Part shown: positions 44,489 to 53,860 of the stretch, one piece after another
Position numbering within the stretch: the first letter of the stretch is position 1
How the letters are laid out: the number at the start of each line of letters is the position of its first letter
Origin: UBA1858 sp045106935
Lineage (GTDB): Bacteria > Pseudomonadota > Gammaproteobacteria > UBA4575
DNA length: 64,000 nucleotides
Assembly (NCBI GenBank): GCA_045106935.1
Contig: JBGCFN010000019.1
Location: 1 to 64,000, forward strand
Reading direction: 5' to 3'
Translations under genes and position numbers: made by a program
Notes under the pieces: generated by a model
Told to the model about the DNA's origin: nothing
The model's input: the letters and a program-made list of their open reading frames with translations, nothing else
Database searches by the model: none

Positions 44489-45499
44489 TTACGGGTTGTT
44501 GATTAAGTGTGTCTCTAAAAACTCTTTAGTTTCAGATAGCGCTATTCGAGCCGCTTTCCTATTATATTTGGCTACACCTGTAGGTTCGCTGCACGCAGAT
44601 AGAACTTCGCTAATATTTTTATGAGTTACTTCAGTATTTTTGTATTCTTCAATGAATTTGCCTGGTTTGTATTCTTGTATTCGACAGTGCTTGGGAACTT
44701 GTGCATCCATAGTTAATGTGAAAGGAATTGGTATTCTGCCAAGCGTAGGGTGATCAAATGCATGGCGAGCATCTGGATATTCTTTTATTTCAATATTCGA
44801 TTTATCTTTGTCGATGAGTGAGTTTTCTACAAGATCCGTGCAATGTTTAATTGGAGTGACAATATCTTTACTGCCACCTTGAATTAAAATTGGTGCACCA
44901 GTCGTTTGCATTTCATATAAATGAAGTCCGCACCATGGGTAGTAAGCGATATGGGCTGCAAATTTTAAATCATCAATCGATAGTAAATGTTGAATTTTAT
45001 TCATTGCAGAATAAAAGGCGGCGATACCACCTTTAGAAAATCCCATGACAGCAACACGATTCGCATCGTAATTATTGTTTTGATCGATATATTTGAGCAC
45101 AGTGTAAGCATCATTAAGCATCGAGGCACTAGAGACGCTTGTTTGATTGAGTGATGTTTTTTCTACGCCTCGAGTGGTAAAGCTATCAATAGTAAAGGTC
45201 GCAATTCCCATAGCCTTAAAGATATCTGCGTAATGTGATTCTTGACTGCTCAACCCCCATGAGCTGTGAAGTAAGATCACGGCAGGGTAAGGTGGTTTAA
45301 AACGGGTGTTCTCAGGGAGTGTAAGCCATACGTCTATTATTCGTGATGGTGGGAGAACTTCATGGCTAGCGAGTAAGTTATCGATAAATAGGAAATCTGC
45401 GCTTTCTACTTGAATTTTTTCGCTAAATTGCTTAACTGGCGCTGTGCCACAAGCCGAAATTATAATAAGTAAAAATATGCTGAATTCAGTGCGTAACAT
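44489..45499 (-). CDS. Dienelactone hydrolase-family lipoprotein
   Basis: 336 residues with a lipobox-like IISACG at about residue 17, so probably a periplasmic lipoprotein. The alpha/beta-hydrolase core has AVILLHSSWGLSSQE (oxyanion region), the nucleophile Ser in VMGFSKGGIAAF, and the His in DARHAFDHP. The DLH family cleaves small esters or lactones. Substrate unknown. It is transcribed away from the following hydrolase/fusion pair. Confidence 0.85.
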   Translation of the reverse strand: MLRTEFSIFLLIIISACGTAPVKQFSEKIQVESADFLFIDNLLASHEVLPPSRIIDVWLTLPENTRFKPPYPAVILLHSSWGLSSQESHYADIFKAMGIATFTIDSFTTRGVEKTSLNQTSVSSASMLNDAYTVLKYIDQNNNYDANRVAVMGFSKGGIAAFYSAMNKIQHLLSIDDLKFAAHIAYYPWCGLHLYEMQTTGAPILIQGGSKDIVTPIKHCTDLVENSLIDKDKSNIEIKEYPDARHAFDHPTLGRIPIPFTLTMDAQVPKHCRIQEYKPGKFIEEYKNTEVTHKNISEVLSACSEPTGVAKYNRKAARIALSETKEFLETHLINNP

Positions 45500-45688
45500 G
45501 GTGTATATTCAGAATGGATTTTAAGTTCACGCAGGAATAAAGTTGTCTTACATGTTGAATATATTCAATAAATAAGTTGAAAATAGACAATATAGTTAAA
45601 GTGATTATTAGTTCTGCGATGTCATTAAGTGCTTAACGTTTGAATACTAATGTTAACCTACAAGAAATATATGTAGTAGCTATTTATC

Positions 45689-46816
45689 ATGCCTATTAAA
45701 CTAATTTTCATAGGTTTATCGATCATCACGCTGCTACCAGCGTGTGGTGTATCAAAAGGACCGCTTTTTGCCCAAGGTGAAATTGCGGGTGAATTGATTA
45801 GCGCTGAGATGGATTCTCCCATTGCTAAATATTCATTGGCTCCATCAGAAGATGAGCCCGCCGAGTTAAAAAAGCATCGAACTCATCTTGAGTCATCTAT
45901 TCATTCCATTCCTACTTCATCTGAATTGCAGTATTTAGTTGATCAGGGATCACCTGACTTTGCGAGTATTATATTGGCTCGAGCACTCCTCAATCAGGAA
46001 TATAATAAGCATTGGCAAACACAGTCGTATCAGCTTAGTAAAACGATAAGCTCTAATGAAACTAAGGAAAGACTCACTGAGACATTTGAAACTCACCATG
46101 CTTTATTGATCCCAGGGTGGCATTGGAAAACTCGTTCAGATACCGGCGCAGATTTAGAATTTCAACGTCGTATTCTTGCTTCATTTGGCCTCCAATCAAC
46201 GCTTGTTGAAACGAATGAACATGGCACCATCGAAGAAAATGCACGATTAATTGCGGCAGCTATTAATCGTCTAAGTTCATTGAATAAACCTATAGTCATT
46301 ATTAGTGTGAGTAAGGGTGGTGCTGAAACGGCCTATGCTTTAGGTGCAGAATTAGATAATGAACAGGCAGCTTATATTAAAGGCTGGTTAAACATTGGTG
46401 GCTTAATTGCTGGTAGCTCATTGGTAGATCATTCAAGTCACGATCCAAAACGCTGGTTGCGTTCAATTGGTTTCTCTGAAGATACGCCTGTGTCAGCATT
46501 TAATGGATTAAAAACACATGTCGCTTCAGCGCGCTTGGCTGAATTGAATTTTCCAAATGATCTAACTGTTATTAATTACGTGGGTGTACCATTTGCTAGT
46601 TCTGTGAATGAAAAAGCTAAGTACAGTTATTCCTTATTAGCGAAGCAGGGACCAAATGATGGGGCAGCACTAACCCAGGAAATGCTAATGCCTAATGGGG
46701 TTACTGTGTTAGAGATTGGATTAGACCACTATATGAGATCTAGACGAGCAATGAATAGAGCAATTTCATTATTATTGATGATAATGGAATGTGACATGGG
46801 TGCTATATGCGAATAA
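45689..46816 (+). CDS. Exported alpha/beta-hydrolase-like lipoprotein
   Basis: 375 residues with lipobox LLPACG at about residue 19. The C-terminal 250 residues look like an alpha/beta hydrolase: HALLIPGWHWKTRSDTG, then the nucleophile Ser in IISVSKGGAETAYALG (about residue 212) and a late His in EIGLDHYMRS. I do not recognise a precise subfamily. Its stop overlaps the start of the redoxin/cytochrome/copper fusion by ten bases, so the two are translationally coupled and may act on one substrate. Confidence 0.78.
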   Translation: MPIKLIFIGLSIITLLPACGVSKGPLFAQGEIAGELISAEMDSPIAKYSLAPSEDEPAELKKHRTHLESSIHSIPTSSELQYLVDQGSPDFASIILARALLNQEYNKHWQTQSYQLSKTISSNETKERLTETFETHHALLIPGWHWKTRSDTGADLEFQRRILASFGLQSTLVETNEHGTIEENARLIAAAINRLSSLNKPIVIISVSKGGAETAYALGAELDNEQAAYIKGWLNIGGLIAGSSLVDHSSHDPKRWLRSIGFSEDTPVSAFNGLKTHVASARLAELNFPNDLTVINYVGVPFASSVNEKAKYSYSLLAKQGPNDGAALTQEMLMPNGVTVLEIGLDHYMRSRRAMNRAISLLLMIMECDMGAICE

Positions 46817-48612
46817 GTCTAGTAACTATAGTCTTTGCTGCATCATTGCTAAATTCAGTTCTTGCGGATACTGAAAAACTATTTCAATGGCAAGCTTCTG
46901 AATCGTTACAACTAAGTGCACCATTAGCAAAGAAAATCCCTTCAAATGAATATGTGACTTTGAATGGAATGCTTAAGCTATCGGATGTGGTAAAAGATAA
47001 ACCGTTTATTATTGCTGTACGTGATCCTGACTGTCCTGTGTCGCGTCGTTATGCGCCTTACTTAAAAGATTTGCAATCAAAAAATATCGATATAATTTAT
47101 TTGCTCACAGGGTCGTTAGCTACACCAGACATAGCAAGGAGAGATAAAGAAAATTATGGTCTTGATGGCGTCTATATTCTTGACTCGGATCGTAAGCTAA
47201 GTGAATGGTTAGGAGTGCGTACTAGCAGTGAAGTATATCTTTTCGATGAAAACACAAAGTTAAGATATCGTGGTGCCATTGATGACCGTTTTGGTATTGG
47301 CTTTAGTCGTACCAAGGCAACAAAAAAATTTCTAGTCAATGCTTTAAATTCTGTGCGTGCAGGACTTGCTGTCGATATACCCATGACTTCCTCACCCGGT
47401 TGCTACGTTAATCAGCCGGTTATAAAAGAGGTGGCTAATCATGTCACTTGGCATAAGCATGTGAATCGCTTAATGACTGAAAAATGTAAAGTTTGCCACC
47501 GAGTGGGGCAAGCTGGTCCATTTCCATTGCAAACCTATGAGCAAGTTATTCAGCGCAAAAGCATGATTCGTTTTGTTTTAAATAATAAAATTATGCCGCC
47601 GTGGTTTGCCTCTGGTGATGCTGATCAATGGGTAGGTGGACGTCATCTTGCCTCGGTCGATCGTCAGATGCTAATTGACTGGATAGATTCTGGTGCGCCA
47701 GAAGGTGATATTAAAGATGCTGCCACCTCGCATAAATGGTTTGATGGTTGGCAGTTGGGTGAACCCGACATTGTGTTAACCAGTCCTCGTGTGCTGGATA
47801 TTCCTGCTGAAGGAGAAATAGCCTATGAATATGTCAGTATCCCAACAGATTTTGAGAGTGACCGTTGGGTGGAAGCGATTGAGGTATCTACAGATGTTCC
47901 TCAGAATACTCATCATATAATTTTATTTGTGTTACCTCCTGATTCAGGTCCGATACAAGAGAAAATTCTACCTGGTATAGCTGCTAAGACAACATTAAGT
48001 CGAAGAGAGATGCATTTGTTAACGCTGCGAGGTTTTTATGGGGGGTATGTTCAAGGGTTACCTGGAGTGCGATATCAGCGTGGTGTAGCAAAGTTATTAC
48101 CCAAAGGATGGCGCTTATTGATGCAAATTCACTATGAAGCAAATGGCATAGCTAAAGTTGATCAACCACGTATTGGCATTCAATTTTCACAAAAGACTCC
48201 TGAAAAAATAGTAGAGACATTGGCAGCAGCAACCAAGAAACTTACTATTCCACCAGGTGCTGCAAAACATAAAGAAATGGCAGGTCATACATTTAGAGAA
48301 AGTGGACAAATCTATGGTTTTTTCCCACACACGCACTTAAGGGGAAAAGCATTCTCATATACATTAAAAGAGCCAGATGGCACGGAAAAAGTATTATTAG
48401 ATGTGCCTCGTTATAATCCAAATTGGCAATACTATTATCAGCTTAAATCACCTATACATGTTCAAGCTGGGTCAACACTCATTGCGAGTGCCACCTACGA
48501 CAATAGTAAAAATAATCCGAACAATCCTGATCCGACAGCTGAGGTTAATTTCGGTTTAAGAACGCGCGACGAAATGATGATAGGTTATTTTGATTGGGTT
48601 CAATCACCATAA
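46807..48612 (+). CDS. Redoxin-cytochrome c-copper monooxygenase-like fusion protein
   Basis: 601 residues with a signal peptide (about 1-20). N-terminal part (about 25-195): a thioredoxin-like AhpC/TSA-type domain with AVRDPDCPVSRRYAPYLK. Middle: one c-type haem motif CKVCH at about 226 with a MPPW ligand region. C-terminal part (about 310-600): a PHM/DBM-like copper type II ascorbate-dependent monooxygenase fold, with candidate copper ligands in NTHHIIL (about 367), MQIHYE (about 441), FFPHTHLRG (about 505) and DEMMIGYFDW (about 588). Probably a periplasmic redox enzyme. This three-domain layout occurs in environmental bacteria, but its substrate is not established to my knowledge. Confidence 0.85.
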   Translation: MRISLVTIVFAASLLNSVLADTEKLFQWQASESLQLSAPLAKKIPSNEYVTLNGMLKLSDVVKDKPFIIAVRDPDCPVSRRYAPYLKDLQSKNIDIIYLLTGSLATPDIARRDKENYGLDGVYILDSDRKLSEWLGVRTSSEVYLFDENTKLRYRGAIDDRFGIGFSRTKATKKFLVNALNSVRAGLAVDIPMTSSPGCYVNQPVIKEVANHVTWHKHVNRLMTEKCKVCHRVGQAGPFPLQTYEQVIQRKSMIRFVLNNKIMPPWFASGDADQWVGGRHLASVDRQMLIDWIDSGAPEGDIKDAATSHKWFDGWQLGEPDIVLTSPRVLDIPAEGEIAYEYVSIPTDFESDRWVEAIEVSTDVPQNTHHIILFVLPPDSGPIQEKILPGIAAKTTLSRREMHLLTLRGFYGGYVQGLPGVRYQRGVAKLLPKGWRLLMQIHYEANGIAKVDQPRIGIQFSQKTPEKIVETLAAATKKLTIPPGAAKHKEMAGHTFRESGQIYGFFPHTHLRGKAFSYTLKEPDGTEKVLLDVPRYNPNWQYYYQLKSPIHVQAGSTLIASATYDNSKNNPNNPDPTAEVNFGLRTRDEMMIGYFDWVQSP

Positions 48613-48635
48613 CTTTGCATTCTAATAGTCAATTT

Positions 48636-49019
48636 CTATTTGGCTTGATCGACCATTAATTTGGTTTTTTCCTCTACCTCTACTGCTGTATCAATTAGGC
48701 TTGAATCATTAGATAACGCTGAGAGCATTTCTTCAGGTTTTATTAAACCGATTTTAGTTTTGTTGTCCTCAGTGTAGACTGAAATTCTGCAAGGTAAAGC
48801 CATATTTAAACGCATATCTGTGGATAATACTTTTGCGGCTTGTATTGGGTTGCATACCTCAAAGACTTTACAGTTTTCCTTGAAATCGACACCTTTGCTG
48901 CGCAGTGTATTGCCTAAGTCATGTATATGTAACACGCCAAATCCATTTTGTTTGACAGCAGCATCTAAGTCATCTACTGCTTGATCAAATGGTTTGTCTG
49001 AGTCAACGATATAATACAT
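48636..49019 (-). CDS. DUF302 protein
   Basis: 127 residues without a signal peptide. The sequence follows the DUF302 pattern: a leading FDQAVDDLDAAVKQNGFGVLHIHDL, then VFEVCNPIQAAKVL and LPCRISVYTED (each below twenty residues in the conserved core). The fold is known as a small alpha/beta domain of unknown role, often linked to redox or sulfur metabolism. Monocistronic on the minus strand. Confidence 0.9.
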   Translation of the reverse strand: MYYIVDSDKPFDQAVDDLDAAVKQNGFGVLHIHDLGNTLRSKGVDFKENCKVFEVCNPIQAAKVLSTDMRLNMALPCRISVYTEDNKTKIGLIKPEEMLSALSNDSSLIDTAVEVEEKTKLMVDQAK

Positions 49020-49157
49020 TTTTCACCTTTTATACTAATGATTATTTTTTAAGAATAATAAATGTATCGACCAAATGATTAGTTGATTTTAATCAATTTA
49101 TTCAAAAAGAGAGCATACAAAAACGAATGCTTAAAATATCTGTATGTTTAAATAGTG

Positions 49158-49185
49158 CAGGGCATTAGTATTAAATAATGCCCTG
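49158..49185. terminator. Hairpin after yegP
   Basis: CAGGGCATTA (49158-49167) and TAATGCCCTG (49176-49185) form a perfect 10-bp stem about 23 bases beyond the yegP stop. There is no strong T-run on either side, so it is a terminator or an mRNA-stabilising hairpin. Confidence 0.65.
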
Positions 49186-49208
49186 AATCTATCACTATCG
49201 AATATGCC

Positions 49209-49541
49209 TTACGTTAGGCTGTCTATTTTAGCTTTTGGTGCATTCGTTTTGACACTCTTGATGCCATTGTCACGCGCGCGTGTTGTGTTGTACATTTCAG
49301 AAGTACCAACTACTTGGCCATTGAGTGCTTTTAGATTAAACATGTGTTTACCACTGCGAGAAGTCTTAGATTCAAATTGTTTGAGAGCTCTTGCATTTTT
49401 TTTCACAGATGCGATGCCATTATTACATCCTGCTCGACTTTTATAACCTTGACTAGCAAGAATGATTCCACCATTACTGGCTTTTAACCTAAATCTAAAC
49501 TCACCTCTTTTATCTTTATATATTTCAAATTTACCGGCCAC
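49209..49541 (-). CDS. yegP: YegP-type DUF1508 protein, tandem repeat
   Basis: 110 residues made of two copies of the DUF1508 unit: FEIYKDKRGEFRFRLKASNG with YKSRAGCNNGIASV, and again GKHMFNLKALNGQVV with YNTTRARDNGIKSV. YegP proteins are small, cytoplasmic, of unknown role and often stress-linked. A GGAGG ribosome-binding site precedes the start on the minus strand. Confidence 0.93.
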   Translation of the reverse strand: MAGKFEIYKDKRGEFRFRLKASNGGIILASQGYKSRAGCNNGIASVKKNARALKQFESKTSRSGKHMFNLKALNGQVVGTSEMYNTTRARDNGIKSVKTNAPKAKIDSLT

Positions 49542-49785
49542 TGAAAACCTCCTGAAATTTAATTTATTGTCGAATATGTACTAGATATAAATATGAGGTA
49601 AATGTCAAACTTAATTGCATTAATTCACACGATAAATGATTGTTGCGGAGTTGAGATAAGGCTGAGAGTTATAAGCGCAGTTGCGCTGAAATAAGGCGGC
49701 ATTAGAACTCTTGTTAATAATGATTAGTGGCACGCTAAGAAGGATGATATATAAACGTGGTGATTATTTTAGTGGGTTTGTAATC

Positions 49786-50325
49786 TTATTTGCTTGAGTT
49801 TTCTTTCCAAAAAGGCACCATTGCACTCCAAATGCCATCTTTTTTTAAACGATGATAGACCGCTGCTGCGATATGTATGCCTATTAGGAAATAGGTAGTT
49901 ATCACAGAGATCTCATGTAATGCGAGAACAATATTCATTGCTACACCATGTTTGATTCCGACCCAAAATAATCCGCCAATCATTAAACCGGTGACTGCAA
50001 TCATTGATAAACTTATATACATCCCAAGATGGGCGAGGCGTGACATGATTTTCATTATTTTCGAGGCATTGCTTGGCAACACTGTAGGTGTAGTTGCTCT
50101 CATATAAACGTAGCGTACGATTAACAGCACAAGAAATATTGAAGCAAAAATCAACTCGAATTGAAGCAGTGCAAAATCTTCAAGCTGTTCAACTTCATCT
50201 AACTGTTTTGTTAGCCCATATATAAAAACACCGATGAATCCCCAATGTAGGAATTTTGCGATCCGGCTATGTGGAATGATTTTCTGGGAGGAGATTTCGT
50301 TAATAGAATGTTGCGATAGGGGCAT
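49786..50325 (-). CDS. Cytochrome b561-family protein
   Basis: 179 residues with four membrane helices and His residues placed as in b561/CybB: IAKFLHWGFIGVF (helix 1), RLAHLGMYISLS (helix 2), LALHEISVITTYFLIGIHIAA (helices 3-4) and a final YHRL. It should bind two b haems in the inner membrane and pass electrons from quinol; superoxide or other periplasmic acceptors are known for relatives. It has no partner gene beside it. Confidence 0.92.
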   Translation of the reverse strand: MPLSQHSINEISSQKIIPHSRIAKFLHWGFIGVFIYGLTKQLDEVEQLEDFALLQFELIFASIFLVLLIVRYVYMRATTPTVLPSNASKIMKIMSRLAHLGMYISLSMIAVTGLMIGGLFWVGIKHGVAMNIVLALHEISVITTYFLIGIHIAAAVYHRLKKDGIWSAMVPFWKENSSK

Positions 50326-50421
50326 TGTTTAATTCTCGGCTAGTGAAGTACTTCATCTTATGGGTCTTCATTTACATGATTTATGACAACCCAAACGCCG
50401 ATTTTATCCATCAACAATCAA

Positions 50422-50466
50422 AGGAAGGACTAGATAATCATAATTTGATTAAACCCAGTCCTTCTT
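50422..50466. terminator. Hairpin after class V aminotransferase gene
   Basis: GAAGGACT (50424-50431) and AGTCCTTC (50457-50464) form the outer stem, and TAATCA/TGATTA an inner stem. On the minus strand this lies just beyond the aminotransferase stop and is followed by a short T-rich stretch. The hairpin sits 95 bases upstream of the cytochrome b561 start. Confidence 0.7.
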
Positions 50467-50491
50467 AGAGTGCTTTGAGTAAGCTTAACGC

Positions 50492-51862
50492 TTATCTGCC
50501 GTATACATCAATGCCAGGAAGTGGACGATGGTATTGAACAACTTCTGCATATTTCTTAGAGGCTGCCGCAATGCCTTTTGCGCTGTCGGCAGGTACGCCT
50601 GCTTCTTCAACTGCATGTAAAAATGCAATGGACGCCATTAATGCATGTTGAGGTTGAATTCCTCCTGTCGCACATAGGCGCCAACCCATATCCGGATAAC
50701 CAGGGATTGCAGCGGCTTCGACAGCATGCTTGAAGAACATAATGCTTAGCACTTCCATGATCTTCTGCTCACCGTATCCTTCTGGTGCTTTAATTGCGGT
50801 AACAGCATTTGAAGCAAGGCTCTTATCTTTTGTTACTAAGTCAAAGCCTGCTCCAAGTACCGCAGCACGGTAGATTTCAGAGCATTCTTTATGACGTTCA
50901 CATACGCGATCAATTCCTTCAATAGCTATGCTGTCTAACGCCACGGCGAATTGTGCATAGTTACTTGGTGTTTCAATATGCAGACCATGAGTGTCCATCG
51001 CTTCGATAATTTTACCAAGGTTCAAGTAGTGCTGTGATTTTGCTTGTCCAGCTTCTTGTAACTGTTTCTCAGATTCGTGAATCTTTGCGACCGCTTTAGG
51101 GCTTAAGGTAATCATGCCGATACCTGGAGTCCCCATAATCCCTTTTTGGCTACAACCCACGAGCATGTCGATGCCCATGTCCTTCATAGAAACTGGCATG
51201 CTGCCAATAGAAGAGATTCCATCAATTACAAGAAGTGCAGGGTGGTTAAGTTCATCTAACATATCGCGCAGTTTCTTAGGATGGATTGTGACGCCAGCAG
51301 CTGTCTCGTTTTGAGGTGCCATAACCATCTTGATATTGTGGTCTGTGTCTTTCTCTAAGATTTCTCTCGCTTTTGCATAGGGTAAATCATCACCTAGATC
51401 ACACTGCAAGCGAATGGCTTTTCTGCCAATATTTTCTACGCAGTTGCCCATGGCCATACTGAACCAGCCAATTTCCATCGTCAGGGCGACAGGTGTATCC
51501 GAATCTTTTTCATCAGGTGTGCGACATGATCCCGCCGCCGCTTCTGTCGCTGATGTGCCAGAACCGGTGAAGAAAATAGAGCGACCACCTTCTTGCATAC
51601 CCACCATTTTTCCGTATTCCTCACGTACTGAAGCAAAGAATTTGGCAACGCCAGGACCACGCATCCCCCGAGTTTGATTAGAAGAGAATTGAGTAACCAA
51701 TTCAGACCCAAACGCAGGCCCAGGTGTTACGTTGATAATTTTGTTATGCGGTGACCAGACATAAGATTTTTCATTAATAAAATCGACATCGGATGCTTCC
51801 ATCTGATTCGTTTCGATAAGACGTCTAAGTCCAGATAGTGGAGAGATTAATTCATTCGTCAT
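50492..51862 (-). CDS. Class V PLP-dependent aminotransferase (alanine/serine-glyoxylate type)
   Basis: 456 residues from the ATG at 51862; a TTG two codons earlier is an alternative. The class V fold is seen in NVTPGPAFGSELVTQFS at about residue 45, FFTGSGTSATEAAAGS, LVIDGISSIGSMPVSMKD and SQKGIMGTPGIGMI, which holds the PLP lysine (CSQKG). The longer length and the IRLQCDLGDDLPYAKA segment set it apart from classical AGXT (about 390 residues), so the donor/acceptor pair is uncertain. It follows a 370-base leader and ends at a hairpin. Monocistronic. Confidence 0.85.
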   Translation of the reverse strand: MTNELISPLSGLRRLIETNQMEASDVDFINEKSYVWSPHNKIINVTPGPAFGSELVTQFSSNQTRGMRGPGVAKFFASVREEYGKMVGMQEGGRSIFFTGSGTSATEAAAGSCRTPDEKDSDTPVALTMEIGWFSMAMGNCVENIGRKAIRLQCDLGDDLPYAKAREILEKDTDHNIKMVMAPQNETAAGVTIHPKKLRDMLDELNHPALLVIDGISSIGSMPVSMKDMGIDMLVGCSQKGIMGTPGIGMITLSPKAVAKIHESEKQLQEAGQAKSQHYLNLGKIIEAMDTHGLHIETPSNYAQFAVALDSIAIEGIDRVCERHKECSEIYRAAVLGAGFDLVTKDKSLASNAVTAIKAPEGYGEQKIMEVLSIMFFKHAVEAAAIPGYPDMGWRLCATGGIQPQHALMASIAFLHAVEEAGVPADSAKGIAAASKKYAEVVQYHRPLPGIDVYGR

Positions 51863-52217
51863 TTTCAAATATCCCTATGTATTTACTCAATTTCGGTTCT
51901 GATAATTAATAAAGTGCTCAAAATAAACAATGCATCCACCAGAAAGGGCTTAACTGTGTCGATAACCTACCTAAATAGGTAACAAGCTGCGCATAGCCTT
52001 CTGTGGTGTGTCTGTATTCGGCCAATTTTCTCAACCGGCGATGTTATCACACAAATCTTCGTGGAAAAGTAGGAAACCTATACAAATTGAAGGAAATACT
52101 GTAATTCGAGAGTTAGATCAAAATATAGTCAATTTTTACGCGCTAATTACTGATTTGCTACCCATTTAGGAACATAAATAGACTTTATAAAGAGGAAGGA
52201 AACAAAGAAATAACATG
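51863..52217 (-). other. Long leader region upstream of aminotransferase gene
   Basis: About 355 bases without an open frame. On the minus strand there is a small hairpin at 51969-51980 (ACCTATTTAGGT) enclosed by a possible longer pairing between 51936-51950 (CCACCAGAAAGGGCT complement) and 51995-52008. Such an arrangement could be a structured mRNA leader. I do not recognise any known riboswitch class. At 52132-52150 a single weak match to the fmd/urt motif occurs. Confidence 0.35.
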
Positions 52218-52245
52218 AAGGATAAGATAAATCTCATTTATCCTT
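52218..52245 (-). terminator. Terminator-like hairpin overlapping antiporter stop codon
   Basis: AAGGATAA (52218-52225) and TTATCCTT (52238-52245) form an 8-bp stem that contains the antiporter stop codon. On the minus strand T-rich sequence follows (TTATTTCTTTGTTT). Confidence 0.6.
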
Positions 52246-53445
52246 TAGTCTCTTCAAGATGAATGGAAAAGTAGTGCTTTGTACAAGCATGCTAAACACC
52301 ACCACACCGAAGACCATGGATTGTATGACCCACCAATAATCTAGTTCAGTCGGCAAAGAAAGCACTAATGCGATGGCGATGGCCCCGCGTAATCCACCCC
52401 AAATGAGTAAGATTTGCCATTCTTTAGTGATCGGGTCAATAAATTTGGTGACATAGCTACATGTGCTAATCGCAATGGTCCTCGCCACCAGAGTCGCTAC
52501 AATGGCAATAATCATGGCTAACCACATTTCCTTAAACATGGAGAAAGTTAACGTTAATCCCATCAACATGAACAATAGACTGTTGAAATATAAGCCAAGC
52601 CAATTCCATGTGCCGGTAATCCCTCGTGCAACAGTATGTTCCACTTCACTTAAAGTCATTTTGATAACAATGGCTGTCATCATGACAGCTAAAATGCCTG
52701 AGACATGAAGCAAGTGCTCAGCAACATAGAAACTGGTAAAAGCAATGAACACTAAAATGAATTGACTTGCTGATGAATCTTGAATGAATAGGACCAAACT
52801 TGAGCCAAGTAATCCAATGATTGCCCCAACAATTAATCCACCAAAAAAGACAAGTAAAAAATAGTTGATACCAGTGGAATGATGAGCGTCATTAGGAATA
52901 ATTAACGCTAATATTATACTAAAGAATACAACGGCGGTGGCGTCATTAAAGAGACTTTCACCTTCGAATAAGGTGGTGAGTGATTCTGGTGCATTTAATT
53001 TTTTTAATTGAGTGCTTACCGCAACAGGATCAGTCGCAGATAGTATTGCCCCGGTTAATAAGGCGGCCATCCAGGGAAATCCCGACTCTATACCCACACC
53101 AATAAATATAAGCCCGGCCGAAACAAAGCCACTAATCAAAACACCCACAGTAGCAAATACTAAAATCGGTATTAGCCATTGTCTTAGTGTTTTTAAATGT
53201 AAATTCCAGGCAGCCTCAAAGATTAACACCGGTAAAATAAGGTAAAAAACAATATCATGAATATTGTTTGCTCGAATGCCCGTATCAAAATTAAAAGTGA
53301 CGATTGCAAATCCGGCAATGACACCGGCAATGGCGCATGCCAAGGATTGTTCTATTCTAGTTATTCGATGGATAATTATCCCAACCAATGAAAATGCTGT
53401 GATTGCAAGTACTTGCCCAACGAGTGTCGTTATCGTAGTAATCAT
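52234..53445 (-). CDS. CPA1-family Na+/H+ antiporter
   Basis: 403 residues with about 12 membrane helices. CPA1 marks are GAILSATDPVAVS (discontinuous helix), FEGESLFNDATAVVFF and LIWGGLRGAIAIALVLSLP. The Asp pair ND/D of the CPA1 ion site is present. It has no large cytoplasmic C-terminal domain, unlike NhaP proteins of 550 residues. It exchanges cytoplasmic Na+ or K+ for protons. Monocistronic. Confidence 0.93.
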   Translation of the reverse strand: MITTITTLVGQVLAITAFSLVGIIIHRITRIEQSLACAIAGVIAGFAIVTFNFDTGIRANNIHDIVFYLILPVLIFEAAWNLHLKTLRQWLIPILVFATVGVLISGFVSAGLIFIGVGIESGFPWMAALLTGAILSATDPVAVSTQLKKLNAPESLTTLFEGESLFNDATAVVFFSIILALIIPNDAHHSTGINYFLLVFFGGLIVGAIIGLLGSSLVLFIQDSSASQFILVFIAFTSFYVAEHLLHVSGILAVMMTAIVIKMTLSEVEHTVARGITGTWNWLGLYFNSLLFMLMGLTLTFSMFKEMWLAMIIAIVATLVARTIAISTCSYVTKFIDPITKEWQILLIWGGLRGAIAIALVLSLPTELDYWWVIQSMVFGVVVFSMLVQSTTFPFILKRLKDK

Positions 53446-53860
53446 TCTAGCTAGGATTAATTTAATTGCTTGATGATGTTATGACCGGATATGAGGGGGT
53501 AGTATTACACAAGCGACTAGGCAAGGTGAGCCAACCAGCGGCATTGAAGTATTGCAAGATGATATATGGGTTACTTAATAATTTAATGCGTTTGAATAAA
53601 TGGAGGCGACTATACTAAATTAAGCAAGTATTATTTTCCATAAACTACCTTAATAGTAATTAGTCATGCCTCCATTTGTTCGAGCTTAATTGAACTGCAA
53701 TGAAACTAAGTATTAAATGTGATTAGAATAAAATTTCAATCAAAAAATATTCAAAATATTTTCTGATTGTTTAATATCATCGCTAGATATATAAGTTGTA
53801 CATATATTATTTTGGTCTATAGATGGTTTATTCTTATTTGTATAATTGAAGAGAGTCAGT
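53446..53860. other. 415-base gap without gene
   Basis: Divergent region between the antiporter and the SOUL protein gene. It is very AT-rich from about 53700 on and should contain both promoters. I see no RNA gene, repeat or conserved hairpin. Confidence 0.5.

Noticed and set aside
49733..49747. TGGCACG-type element considered as a sigma-54 promoter
   Set aside because: The -12 GC is absent at the required spacing, and no gene start follows on that strand.
52132..52150. Sequence TTTTTACGCGCTAATTAC, similar to the fmd/urt motif
   Set aside because: It has GCGC in place of GCAC, it stands alone, and no sigma-54 promoter lies near; probably chance in AT-rich DNA.
53470..53580. GC-richer stretch checked as a tRNA or small RNA gene
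   Set aside because: No T-loop motif GTTCRA, acceptor stem or terminator could be found.
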